From: an uncultured Bacilli bacterium
Lineage (GTDB): Bacteria > Bacillota_I > Bacilli_A > RF39 > UBA660
Assembly (NCBI GenBank): GCA_944363635.1
Contig: CALVUP010000004.1
Span: 1 to 64,000, forward strand
Reading direction: 5' to 3'
Length of the DNA: 64,000 nucleotides
Below the pieces are notes generated by a model. That model saw nothing but the letters and a program-made list of their open reading frames with translations. It did no database searches and was not told where the DNA came from. The translations under genes were made by a program, and so were the position numbers. Shown in pieces: positions 16,357-25,421 of this stretch; within the stretch, counting starts at the first letter, position 1, and every line of letters begins with the position of its first letter.

Positions 16357-19250
16357 AAATAATTTATAGTTGCGGAACAATTATTGGCCCACTTACTATC
16401 CCAATTTTCATTTACATAGGTTTCTGTATTATCAATGTCAATAGTTTGGGATGAAGTCCAACCAGCAAAAGTATTTAGACCTATACTTGTAACATTATTT
16501 GAAATAGTTATTGACATAATATTGGTACAACTTTGGAAAGCATAACTTCCTATAGTTACTACACTCTCTGGAATTTCTATAGTTTTTAAATTGGTACATC
16601 CAGAAAAAACCGTATAACCAATGGCAGTTACACTGGTTGGAATCTCTACTGAAGTTAAATTCTTCATGTTTGAAAACGCATTGTTTCCTATATCTGTTAC
16701 TCCATCTTTAATAATAACCTTTTTAATAGAATCCTTACTAGCTGTCCACGCATATGGACGATCTCCATCAGAGTTATCACCCTGAATCATCTTTCCATCT
16801 CCAGTGATAATTAATTCCTCAATCTTAAAAGCACTAAAATCATCATATCCTTTTGTACCATCAACTGTTAATTTTTTCAAATTATCACAGTTTATTAGAA
16901 TATACTCACCCATATTCACCACACTCGTTGGAATTTCTATTGAACTCAAATTTGTACAAGAATTAAATGCATAATCTCCAATTGCAGTCACACTATCAGG
17001 TATAGTGATTGACATCATTTGACATCCATAAAAGGCATTCGCTTCGATTTCAGTTACCCCGTTCGGAATGATTATTTCTGTTAAATTCGCACAACCACTA
17101 AATGCATATGTAGAAATTATAAGGACAGTATCTGGAATATGAATAGTATCCTTTTGTTCTGGGCATCGAATTAATACTTGGCCATTTTTATCATATAGCA
17201 CACCATCAATAGACTTATAATTTAAATTATCCTTATCAACATTAATTTCTTCTAAACTATTGCATACATAAAAGGCGAAATTTCCAATGTTAGATACATT
17301 CTTAGGTATTGTAATGGAAACTAGACTAGTGCAATGATCAAATGCATAAGATCCTATATTTGTTATACTCTCTGGAATTTTTATTGTCTTTAGATTTGAG
17401 CAATTATAAAATGCTGAGGTTCCTATACTAGTTATACTGTTTGGAATCGTTATTGATGATAACATTTGGAAATTTCGAAAAGCATTATCACATATTGATG
17501 TAATAGTATTCTCTATAACAATTTCTTTTATTGATGATATCATACTATCCCAAGAAAAGTTGGACTGTTGCATTGTACCTGAACCTATTAGCGTTAATTT
17601 TTCTAGATGCTCCATACCTGTTGTATAAGAAAAACCATAACTCTTTGTGGCATCAAAAGTTAATTCTTTTATATTAGAATCGCTTAAAAAAACATTTTTA
17701 CCAAGTGTGGTTAAAGATGTAGGTAATACTACTTTTTCTAAATGAGTGCATCCAACAAATGCACTTTGATCAATAGTAGTTGTTCCTTCCGGAATATTTA
17801 ATTCTTTTAATTTACTATACCCAAAAGCATAATCTTCTATATGCACAACTGTACTTGGGATTTCTATGGATATTAAACCAGTACTATAAAATGACAAAGA
17901 ACTTATAGTTGTAACTTTTGATGGTATATTTATACTTACTAAATTACTGCAATTATAAAATGCACTATCTCCTATACTTGTTATACTATTAGGTAATGCT
18001 AATTCTTTTAATCCGCGACAACCGTAAAAAGCTCTATCAGCTATCGTAGTTACACTTGCGGGAATTTTTACTTCTGTTATATCTTCATTTCCGGTAAATA
18101 ATCCCTCTGGTATATTGGTTATTCCATCTTCTAACATGATACTTTTTGCAGGGATTGTTGGATTATTTAGACTGTTAATTTGTTCTTCGAGTTTTGTATA
18201 AAACTCTTGTCCCTCATCTGTTGGCTGTCCATTTTCATCCATTAATCCTTGCCCTACTAAATATGCCATATAGGCATCCATTGTTAGTTCAATGTCACTG
18301 ATATCGTATCCTAAGCTCTCTAAGACATCTTGCATAATTACTAATTGTAAAAGGGTTTCCATGTCTTGGGATATTATACTTTGGTATAACTCTGGATCTT
18401 CTTGTTGCAACCTCATAAGATAATCTTGAAATTCTTGTAATGATGTAAAAGATGTGACATCTTTCTCGGGAGCACCAGCCGCGATAAACACATTTTTATA
18501 AATATCTATAAATTCTTCACTTATATATATTAATGTATCAGATAAATTATTTTTAATTTGGCCTTGCCCTTTTATAACTACATTCCCATTCGCATACATA
18601 TAGGCAGTTACACTTCCATCTCCTGCTTCAGAGACATCTATTTGTTGTACTAGTCTATTCTCATCATAGATTTGTACAGCCTCAATACTTACTTTTGCTT
18701 CAAAAGTTTTATTGGTAGCTTGTTCTGTTGTAGCATTATAATCTACCCATAAATATAACTTATAATGATTGGATTTTGTTGTATCTAGATATTTATTATC
18801 GATTTTATAAAGTTTCTTTCCTTCTTTTTCTATAACTTCTTCTTGTGATATGGTTCTTGCAGATGAAGTTACTATTTTTTCTGTTCCATCTTCTTCTACT
18901 GTTAAATAATATCTTACTACATCGACTGGAAGTGTTGATACACTCTCATCGATTTCAATATATAAATCATACTCAGCATTTATGGTTCCTTTATTTACTA
19001 CATCAAAAGTGTATGGTGTTTGCTTTTTACCTTCTTCTTCTGTAATGGGAAAAGCATTTTCTAAAGTAATTTCATCTTGTTCATTTTCTATTCTTACATC
19101 TAATTTCCCTGCACTAATGACACTATCTTGTTCTCCTCTTGTTACTGTTCTAAATACAGCATAAGAAGTACCTAACACTAAAATTAATCCTGCGAGTATT
19201 CCTGTTATTTTCGCAATTCGATCATATTTTTTTCTTTTCTTATTATCCAT
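16347..19250 (-). CDS. surface protein with TasA/camelysin-like N-terminus and BspA leucine-rich repeats
   Basis: 967 residues. A basic start and one hydrophobic segment at about 12-32 (GILAGLILVLGTSYAVF) precede a region at about 40-210. That region resembles the SipW-processed TasA/camelysin group: SAGKLDVRIENEQ, a TPYTFDVVNKGTINAEYDLYIEID strand pattern, and YKLYLWVDYNATTEQ. From about 365 to the end run many BspA-type (LRR_5) repeats with the pattern IPxSVTSIGxxAFxxCxxLxxIxIP. BspA proteins are surface adhesins. No LPXTG-like signal or C-terminal anchor is seen, so attachment would be by the N-terminus. The gene stands alone between its own promoter and terminator. Confidence 0.88.
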   Translation of the reverse strand: MDNKKRKKYDRIAKITGILAGLILVLGTSYAVFRTVTRGEQDSVISAGKLDVRIENEQDEITLENAFPITEEEGKKQTPYTFDVVNKGTINAEYDLYIEIDESVSTLPVDVVRYYLTVEEDGTEKIVTSSARTISQEEVIEKEGKKLYKIDNKYLDTTKSNHYKLYLWVDYNATTEQATNKTFEAKVSIEAVQIYDENRLVQQIDVSEAGDGSVTAYMYANGNVVIKGQGQIKNNLSDTLIYISEEFIDIYKNVFIAAGAPEKDVTSFTSLQEFQDYLMRLQQEDPELYQSIISQDMETLLQLVIMQDVLESLGYDISDIELTMDAYMAYLVGQGLMDENGQPTDEGQEFYTKLEEQINSLNNPTIPAKSIMLEDGITNIPEGLFTGNEDITEVKIPASVTTIADRAFYGCRGLKELALPNSITSIGDSAFYNCSNLVSINIPSKVTTISSLSFYSTGLISIEIPSTVVHIEDYAFGYSKLKELNIPEGTTTIDQSAFVGCTHLEKVVLPTSLTTLGKNVFLSDSNIKELTFDATKSYGFSYTTGMEHLEKLTLIGSGTMQQSNFSWDSMISSIKEIVIENTITSICDNAFRNFQMLSSITIPNSITSIGTSAFYNCSNLKTIKIPESITNIGSYAFDHCTSLVSITIPKNVSNIGNFAFYVCNSLEEINVDKDNLNYKSIDGVLYDKNGQVLIRCPEQKDTIHIPDTVLIISTYAFSGCANLTEIIIPNGVTEIEANAFYGCQMMSITIPDSVTAIGDYAFNSCTNLSSIEIPTSVVNMGEYILINCDNLKKLTVDGTKGYDDFSAFKIEELIITGDGKMIQGDNSDGDRPYAWTASKDSIKKVIIKDGVTDIGNNAFSNMKNLTSVEIPTSVTAIGYTVFSGCTNLKTIEIPESVVTIGSYAFQSCTNIMSITISNNVTSIGLNTFAGWTSSQTIDIDNTETYVNENWDSKWANNCSATINYLRT

Positions 19251-19275
19251 ATCATCACCTATTTTCCTATTTTAT

Positions 19276-19303
19276 TTTATAATGAATCGCTTGGCACTGT
19301 CAA
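19276..19303 (-). promoter_or_regulatory. sigma-A promoter of the BspA-like gene
   Basis: Minus strand TTGACA (19298-19303), a 16-base spacer and TATAAA (19276-19281), 25 bases before the start codon with AGGTGATG as ribosome binding site. It is divergent from the tmcAL promoter. Confidence 0.65.
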
Positions 19304-19310
19304 GAAATTC

Positions 19311-19339
19311 TTGTGTTTCTTATTTATTCATTATATAAT
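19311..19339 (+). promoter_or_regulatory. sigma-A promoter of tmcAL
   Basis: TTGTGT (19311-19316), a 17-base spacer and TATAAT (19334-19339), followed by AAGGAGG and the ATG at 19361. Confidence 0.65.
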
Positions 19340-19360
19340 CTTAAACAAGGAGGAAAACAC

Positions 19361-20509
19361 ATGGATGTTATTGGTATTGTGGTAGAATACAATCCTTTTC
19401 ATAATGGACATTTGCATCAAATTAAAGAAATAAAAAAAAGATTCCCTGATTCTCTACTTGTTGTTGTTATGAATGGAAATTTTTCACAAAGAGGCGAACC
19501 TGCCATTGTAGATAAATGGAATCGTTGTGAAATGGCATTAGAAAATGGCATAGATTTAGTTGTTGAAATTCCTTTTGTTTTCGCTACACAAAGTGCAGAT
19601 ATTTTCGCTCATGGAGCAATTTCTTTATTAAAAGAATTAAAAGTTGAAAAACTCATATTTGGCAGTGAAACAAATGATGTTTCTCTATTGAATCAATTAG
19701 CGGATATTGAACTGTATAACCCGGATTATAATAAATTTGTAAATTCTTATTTACAAAAAGGATATAATTATCCAACAAGTATGAGTAAAGCTTTATTTGA
19801 TTTATCTAATTTTCGAATTCGTCTTTCCAATGATTTGTTGGGATTAAGTTATATAAAAGAAATAAAAAAACAAAAGGCAAATATAGAACCTATTTCAATT
19901 AAAAGAACCAATGATTATAAATCCTATGATTTAGGATCTGATATCGTAAATGCTTCTTGCATACGCAAAGCCATTGGGAGTCGTTTTGATATTACTAAGT
20001 ACGTCCCTATTTATCATGAAAAACATTATAAAAGAATTTATTTGTTAGAAGATTATTTTCCTTTTTTAAAATACAAAATTATGGTAAGCAAGGATTTAAG
20101 TTTGTTTCAAACTGTGGATGAGGGCGTTGAAAACCGAATCAATAAATATATTTTAAAAGCCAACAGTTTTGAAGAACTCATCAATTTAGTCAAAACCAAA
20201 AGATATACGTATAATAAATTAAGTCGTATGTTCTGTCATATTTTATGTGACTTTACTAAAGAGGAAGCAAAAAAATTTAAAGACATCGAATATATTCGTC
20301 CGTTAGGATTTAGCGAACAAGGGAAAAAATATTTAAATAAAATAAAAAAAGAAGTAAATCTTCCTATTGTATCGCGTTTTGCTTCTTTAAAAGATAATGA
20401 GTTGTTGCAATTGGAATATAGAATTGCGAAAGTTTATCAATGTATCGTTCCTAATAATAAAGATTTAATTGAAGAAGAATATAAAAGAACACCTATTTAT
20501 TACAAATAA
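19361..20509 (+). CDS. tmcAL: tRNA(Met) cytidine acetate ligase TmcAL
   Basis: 382-residue nucleotidyltransferase-fold enzyme. The HxGH-like motif NPFHNGH is at about residues 11-17, followed by VMNGNFSQRGEPAIVDKW at about 35-52, both typical of TmcAL (formerly YlbM). Using acetate and ATP it makes N4-acetylcytidine at the wobble position of elongator tRNA-Met. The ATG at 19361 is chosen because AAGGAGG lies 8 bases upstream; an earlier in-frame start overlaps the promoter. Single-gene unit between divergent and convergent neighbours. Confidence 0.93.
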   Translation: MDVIGIVVEYNPFHNGHLHQIKEIKKRFPDSLLVVVMNGNFSQRGEPAIVDKWNRCEMALENGIDLVVEIPFVFATQSADIFAHGAISLLKELKVEKLIFGSETNDVSLLNQLADIELYNPDYNKFVNSYLQKGYNYPTSMSKALFDLSNFRIRLSNDLLGLSYIKEIKKQKANIEPISIKRTNDYKSYDLGSDIVNASCIRKAIGSRFDITKYVPIYHEKHYKRIYLLEDYFPFLKYKIMVSKDLSLFQTVDEGVENRINKYILKANSFEELINLVKTKRYTYNKLSRMFCHILCDFTKEEAKKFKDIEYIRPLGFSEQGKKYLNKIKKEVNLPIVSRFASLKDNELLQLEYRIAKVYQCIVPNNKDLIEEEYKRTPIYYK

Positions 20510-20519
20510 GTGTTCTTTT
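20483..20519. terminator. bidirectional terminator between tmcAL and srtB
   Basis: AAAAGAACAC (20483-20492) pairs with GTGTTCTTTT (20510-20519), and an inner TATTT/AAATA pairing extends the stem. T-runs on both strands suit both convergent genes. Confidence 0.85.
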
Positions 20520-21345
20520 ATCTTTGTTGCCTTTTAATGAGTTTGGCATGCAAAACGACTTTTTCTGTTTCATTATAACAAGTTGAAAGTGTAAGAATTT
20601 TATCTTTGGTACTCACTTTTGCATCAAAATTAAAGCGACTTCTTGAAATCATCGTATCGATAAATTTTTGGTGTGATGCTTCACTTCCAAAACTACTTGT
20701 TAAATAATAAGTTTCGGTTTTAATGCTATACACCGAAAATACTTGCCATAAGGTGTTCTCAGTTGGAGTGGATAAATAAACCACATGATTATCGGTATTT
20801 TCATACCAATTGTTTTTAAACACATTTTTAAGTGATCCAAACATTGTTGTATCATACCTTCCATGGGCATAAATAATGGTATTATCTTGCAAATCATTGA
20901 TATCGTTGCGATAATCCATAAAGACCCAACCAGCATCATTTTCTGTTTTATCATAAGAATGATATAAATAATACTCATTGTCATTTGTTTGAACCACTGG
21001 ATAATTGATATTGGTTCCGTTTACTTTCAGAAAAGCAATCGTATCGCTATTTTTCTTTTTTAATTCATCAAAATTTACACTAATCAGTGGTAATTTAATA
21101 TAATCCCAATAATCACTGTTTTGATTTTCATCTGCATTGACAATTTCTTCTGTATCATTCGGAGAAACTTCTTCGATTTGAATTTCGTCTTCTAAAGTAT
21201 CTAATTGCTGTTTTGTTTTCTCGTTATCTTGTTTCCATTTGAACACTTGAACAATCGAAAAAATAAGTAAAAAAAGACTTATTAAAATCAATACAATCCA
21301 TACCCACAAACGTAATCTTTTTTTCCTCTTGCTTTGTTTTGTCAT
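20518..21345 (-). CDS. srtB: class B sortase
   Basis: 275 residues. A basic N-terminus and membrane anchor lie at about 11-33. The sortase domain starts near 80, with the motif WVFMDYRNDINDLQDNTIIYAHGR carrying the active His near 157 and TLSTC carrying the active Cys near 251. The class B helix insertion is present. The final strand reads EKVVLHAKLIK: where class B enzymes have the catalytic Arg shortly after the Cys, a Lys stands here. It lies just downstream of a gene whose product ends with an NPNTY sorting signal, the type used by class B enzymes, so that protein is the likely substrate. Confidence 0.92.
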   Translation of the reverse strand: MTKQSKRKKRLRLWVWIVLILISLFLLIFSIVQVFKWKQDNEKTKQQLDTLEDEIQIEEVSPNDTEEIVNADENQNSDYWDYIKLPLISVNFDELKKKNSDTIAFLKVNGTNINYPVVQTNDNEYYLYHSYDKTENDAGWVFMDYRNDINDLQDNTIIYAHGRYDTTMFGSLKNVFKNNWYENTDNHVVYLSTPTENTLWQVFSVYSIKTETYYLTSSFGSEASHQKFIDTMISRSRFNFDAKVSTKDKILTLSTCYNETEKVVLHAKLIKRQQR

Positions 21346-21371
21346 AATTCTTTCTCTTCCTTTAATAAAAG

Positions 21372-21396
21372 AAAAAGGGATCTACGATCCCCTTTT
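21372..21396 (-). terminator. terminator between the NPNTY surface gene and srtB
   Basis: AAAGGGATC and GATCCCCTTT form a GC-rich stem with a short loop and T-run on the minus strand. It would limit read-through from the abundant surface protein into the sortase gene. Confidence 0.8.
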
Positions 21397-21397
21397 A

Positions 21398-22375
21398 TTA
21401 TCTTGTTGTTGCTTTTTTGATTGAATATCCTAAAGCAATTGATCCAAATAATGCTAATCCAACATAAACAAGAATGTTATCGTATGTATTTGGATTTTCT
21501 TCTATAGTTGTATCTTCTTTACCTGGTTCGCTAGATTCAGGTTCTTTTACTTCTTCATCTTTGTTTAATACAAATTGACCGTTTTCTTCTGTCATTGTAT
21601 ATCCATCAGCAACATATTCTGAGATATCATGAGAATATGATCCACCGCTAATAGCAATTGTATCTTCATCATCATTAAAGAAAACATTGGCATTTGCTTT
21701 AAAAGTTCCAGCTGTAACTTCTAATGAAGCTTTATTTGCTGATCCTTGATTTGTAATTAAAGAATAAGCGTTGGTATTTCCTGTACTTATTTCGAAATTA
21801 CCACCTTGAATCTTCATTACATTGGCATTGTTAATGATAGAGTAATTATAAGCTTGGATAAAGTTACCACCTGCAATTGTAGCCGTTCCTTCGTTGGTGA
21901 AACCGAAAATATCATTTCCAGTTGTTGTAATCGTACCACCACAAACTGTTACATCTCCTGCATTGTATACAGCAGCTTGTCTTCTAGCACTTGCTTCTAT
22001 CGTTCCTTCTTCAATAATTAATGTTCCATCATTATTGACAACAGGTGCAGTTGAAGTTGATTTTTGGTTGATTTTTCCACCTTCTTGGCTACTCGTGATT
22101 ATTAATTCTCCACCATCTTTAATATAAATAGCAGAGCATCCATCTGTATAATTTGTTAAAGTATATCCATTTAAATCAAGAACAACTTTCTCACCATCTC
22201 CAATTTCTAAATCATGAGAAACATTTTCCTCTAACAAAATCCTTGTATACTCTCCTTCTTGTGATGTTGAAGCTCCTGATCCATCAATTGTAGAAGCTGT
22301 AATTGCAGAAACGTTTGTTGCTCCTGCTAATACAAATGCCATAGCAATCATAAGTAAAAATTTTACCTTCTTCAC
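21398..22375 (-). CDS. sortase-anchored surface protein with NPNTY signal and beta-helix-like repeats
   Basis: 325 residues starting with GTG after GGAGAGG. A signal peptide covers about 1-24 (cleavage near VSA). Residues about 60-260 contain repeated strands of the pattern GGTITTTGND, AGGNFIQAYN, QGGNFEISTG, AGTFKANAN and SGGSYSH, suggesting a right-handed beta-helix. A Glu-rich spacer leads to NPNTYDN near 294, a membrane segment and a basic KKATTR tail, which is a complete cell-wall sorting signal. The neighbouring class B sortase is the probable anchoring enzyme. Ligand unknown. Confidence 0.88.
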   Translation of the reverse strand: MKKVKFLLMIAMAFVLAGATNVSAITASTIDGSGASTSQEGEYTRILLEENVSHDLEIGDGEKVVLDLNGYTLTNYTDGCSAIYIKDGGELIITSSQEGGKINQKSTSTAPVVNNDGTLIIEEGTIEASARRQAAVYNAGDVTVCGGTITTTGNDIFGFTNEGTATIAGGNFIQAYNYSIINNANVMKIQGGNFEISTGNTNAYSLITNQGSANKASLEVTAGTFKANANVFFNDDEDTIAISGGSYSHDISEYVADGYTMTEENGQFVLNKDEEVKEPESSEPGKEDTTIEENPNTYDNILVYVGLALFGSIALGYSIKKATTR

Positions 22376-22399
22376 TATATCCTCTCCTTTCTATTTTTA

Positions 22400-22444
22400 G
22401 AATATCTTATCTTATTATGTTTGTCAACAGATATTGTTCGACAT
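22400..22444 (-). promoter_or_regulatory. promoter of the NPNTY surface gene, with a possible Spo0A box
   Basis: Minus strand TTGACA (22423-22428), 17 bases, TATTCT (22400-22405). About 10 bases further upstream AATGTCGAA (core TGTCGAA at 22438-22444) resembles the Spo0A box TTTGTCRAA. The promoter is well supported; the Spo0A element is tentative. Confidence 0.6.
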
Positions 22445-22451
22445 TTCTAAA

Positions 22452-22493
22452 AAAGAATTTTGTTTACTTTTTTTATGTAAAGCAAAATTCTTT
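22452..22493 (-). terminator. terminator after the small membrane protein gene
   Basis: Long stem AAAGAATTTTG...TTTAC pairing with GTAAA...CAAAATTCTTT around a T/A-rich loop, followed by T on the minus strand; it overlaps the stop codon region. Confidence 0.8.
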
Positions 22494-22800
22494 ATTTTCT
22501 TTTCTTCGCAAAAAATTTAATAATATGATACTCAAATAAAATATATAAAACAACTACAACCCAAAGTAAAATAGTTTCTACTGTTCCCGAAGTGTATTTC
22601 ATAACAAGTCCTGAAATAGAGGATGGTAAATATCCTAATATTTTATTGAGAACTGCTAAATCGATATGTGTTTTAATGAAATATAAAATTCTTAATAAGA
22701 TATCCAAAATACCAAAGGCATAGATATAACTATCAAACTTTTTAAACCATACCAACATAATGACTAAAAGTAAAATACAAATAATTAAATCAATATACAT
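22492..22800 (-). CDS. small membrane protein, unrecognised
   Basis: 102 residues with three predicted membrane helices at about 3-18, 28-43 and 75-93, the last followed by a basic KFFAKKRK tail. No family recognised. It has its own terminator and lies between the surface-protein promoter region and the YmfH-like gene. The coding assignment rests on an uninterrupted hydrophobic pattern with basic ends and on a terminator directly after it. Confidence 0.65.
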   Translation of the reverse strand: MYIDLIICILLLVIMLVWFKKFDSYIYAFGILDILLRILYFIKTHIDLAVLNKILGYLPSSISGLVMKYTSGTVETILLWVVVVLYILFEYHIIKFFAKKRK

Positions 22801-22851
22801 ATTACCACTACCTTCTATTAAAAGAATAGCACAAAAGATAAAAAAAAGAAA

Positions 22852-24132
22852 CTATTTTGTTCCTTCTTTTGGTTCAATTATGGCAAGAGAATCATTATTA
22901 AAATCGATTTTACTGCGTATCTCTTCTAAGTCTTTTTTATTTAACATTTTTATCTTATCGATTCGGTCGGTAATAATCTGCCCATATCTTAAATAATCTT
23001 GTATACAATTATTTAAGGTTACTTCTATATTATCTGTCATTTGTACTTCTGAAGAGATCCAAACTTTTTGAATTCGTTTGATATCTTTTTCTGTGATATC
23101 ATCTTTGATCAACTCTTTTTTGATCTTTTCAACCAATCGATCAGGATGTTCACTATCAGCATAAAAACTTAAAGTTGTATGATCAGCAATAGTAAATACT
23201 TCCGTATAAAGTGATGTCATCAATTTCTCTTTTTTGGCTTCTTCTCTAAATTCTGAAGTAAATCCAAATTTAATTGTCAAAAATAAGTTTAGATAATAGT
23301 CTAAAAATTCTGGCGTACAAGAAAACTTTGTATTGTTTATCTTAATTGCATATCCTACTTTAGGTACAACGACATTCATTTTTATACGTTGCTGTTTTTG
23401 ATATACTTGATCTGGTTCCTCATAATCTTTGGTTTTGATTTTAGCCTTTTTAATTTTATATTTATGGTCATAAGCATCTACAATTGCTTCTAATTTTTCC
23501 ATATCCATCTTTCCACTAACGAAAAGTGCCATATTCGATGGTCTATAAAATGTATAATAGCATTCGTATAAAATTTCCTTCGTAATTTTATTAATTTCTT
23601 CTACCGTTCCTGCGATATCATTACGTGTTGGTTCTTTTTGAAAGATTCCAAGTCGTAATAAATCATCAATTTTAAAATCTGGTTGGTCATCATACATCCT
23701 GATTTCCTGTTCAATAATTCCTTGCTCTTTTTTTACATTTTCATCTGTAAAGTATGGAGAAGAAACATATTCCAATAAATATTCTAAATTTTCTTCGATA
23801 CCATTATTTCCATAACAAATATATTGTGTTCTAGTAAACCAAGTATTGGCATTAGCACCCGTTCCAGATTGTGAAAAGAAATCAAACGGGTTGCTTCCAT
23901 CTTCATTTTCAAACATTTTGTGTTCCAAAAAATGAGCAACTCCTTGCGGAATATGTAGAAATTCCTTTTTTCCTGCTGGAACAAAGTCATCTACGGATGA
24001 ACCGTATTTTGTTAAAAACGATAAAAAATAATTGTTTTTATTTTCATATGGAATAAAGAAAACATCCAATCCATTTTTTAATTTTTTATAATAAATAGCC
24101 ACATCTAAATTCTTTAAATCAATTTTTTTCAT
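22852..24132 (-). CDS. ymfH: M16-family zinc peptidase (YmfH-like)
   Basis: 426 residues. The inverted zinc motif HxxEH appears as HFLEH at residues 67-71, and the distal glutamate region EQGIIEQEIRMYDD follows near 135-148. The second, inactive half-domain is at about 230-426. The start overlaps the end of the upstream YmfF-like gene by 14 bases. In Bacillus, YmfF and YmfH form a pair of processing-peptidase-like proteins. With the frameshift in the partner, whether the pair still works is open. Confidence 0.9.
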   Translation of the reverse strand: MKKIDLKNLDVAIYYKKLKNGLDVFFIPYENKNNYFLSFLTKYGSSVDDFVPAGKKEFLHIPQGVAHFLEHKMFENEDGSNPFDFFSQSGTGANANTWFTRTQYICYGNNGIEENLEYLLEYVSSPYFTDENVKKEQGIIEQEIRMYDDQPDFKIDDLLRLGIFQKEPTRNDIAGTVEEINKITKEILYECYYTFYRPSNMALFVSGKMDMEKLEAIVDAYDHKYKIKKAKIKTKDYEEPDQVYQKQQRIKMNVVVPKVGYAIKINNTKFSCTPEFLDYYLNLFLTIKFGFTSEFREEAKKEKLMTSLYTEVFTIADHTTLSFYADSEHPDRLVEKIKKELIKDDITEKDIKRIQKVWISSEVQMTDNIEVTLNNCIQDYLRYGQIITDRIDKIKMLNKKDLEEIRSKIDFNNDSLAIIEPKEGTK

Positions 24133-25385
24133 GTTTCGTTTCCCCTTTTAGTAAATAAATGGTATCTATTTTTATTTTCTTAGTGATCTTAATAAGATCT
24201 TCTTTTGTTACTTCTTTGATTTTTTCTTTTCTTATTTCTATTGTATCAATACCAAGCAATTGCATCGAAACATAATTTTCTAATATCTCATATTGGTTGT
24301 CTTCTAATTGTTCTAAAGAAGATGTAAAAAGCGTAATTGCTTTTTGCATATCTCCCTCACTAAAATTTCCTTTTTTCATTGCTTCCATTTGTTCTTTAAT
24401 TAAATGTACCGTTTTTTCAAAGTCACCGGCTTCAATACCAGAAGCAATTAATAAAATATGATCCAATTTGCTAAGTCTAGAATAAATATAATAAGCAAGC
24501 GAATTTTTCTCACGAACCACTGTAAATAATTTAGAATTGGTTGAAACCCCTAAAATTAAATTGTATAAAGTAAGTGTATATTTTAAATCAAATTCCTCAA
24601 GTGGCTCATAACGACAACCAATTGCTAATTTGGATTGAGATAATTCTTCAGTTTCAATAATTTTCTGTTCCCTACGTCTTATCTTTGGTACTTCTAAATA
24701 AGGGTTGATCTGTGTGTGTAAATTATAAAATTTAAAATTTTTCTCAATTAAACTTTCCATTTGATTATTATCAAAATCACCAATAACGTAGATATCTATA
24801 ATATTATTACGAATAAAATCTTTATAATAAGTATATAGATTTTCTGGTGTTATTTTTTCAAAATCTTCATAGTAACCAATCATTCTATAAGAAAACGGAG
24901 CTTTACTATCCATGTTTTCAAACATACGCATAATACTATAGCTTTCTGTATTTTCTTTAAAGCTTTTAATTTCTGTTTCGATATTATTACGAACCACATC
25001 AAAAGATTCTTGATCGAATCTTAATTTTTCCACATTGGGATGAAAAACCATTTCAGAAAGCAATTCGATACATTCTCCTCGATTCCCTTTTTCTGTGTAT
25101 TTTTCCTCTAATGTAGATAAATTTACTAATCATATAATTTCCTAAACGCATGTTTTTTGATGCAATATTCACGCCATACAACTCTTGTGATCTGATCATA
25201 AGATCTCTTTTTGTTTTATATTTTTTTGTTGAAAATGCTAACATAGATACTAAGAAATTACGAATTGTAATTTCTTCTTTTTTTATTTTACTACGAAAAG
25301 AAATTCGAATTTGAATGTTTTTAAACTTATTGGTTTTTATAAAATGAAGTGTGTATGTTTTTTTGTTTTTTTCTATTGTTTCCAT
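24119..25385 (-). pseudogene. ymfF: YmfF-like M16 peptidase homologue, split by a one-base frameshift
   Basis: Two overlapping frames together give one YmfF-like protein. The first (from 25385) reads METIEKNKKTYTLHFIKT to GNYMISK. The second frame continues upstream of its first ATG as STLEEKYTEKGNRGECIE into LLSEMVFHPNVEKL. The full span is 1267 bases, that is 422 codons plus one, so one inserted base near 25119-25126 in an AAATTT stretch explains it. Without that base the join reads MISNLSTLEEKYT, matching family spacing. It could be a real mutation or an assembly error in a homopolymer. YmfF proteins lack the HxxEH motif, and none is seen here. Confidence 0.85.
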
Positions 25386-25421
25386 AGGATCACCTTTTTT
25401 ATTATATGTATTTTTTCTTAT

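Noticed and set aside
16500-18100. Repeats in the BspA-like gene as a non-coding satellite
   Set aside because: They are leucine-rich repeats in a single open frame with degenerate codons.
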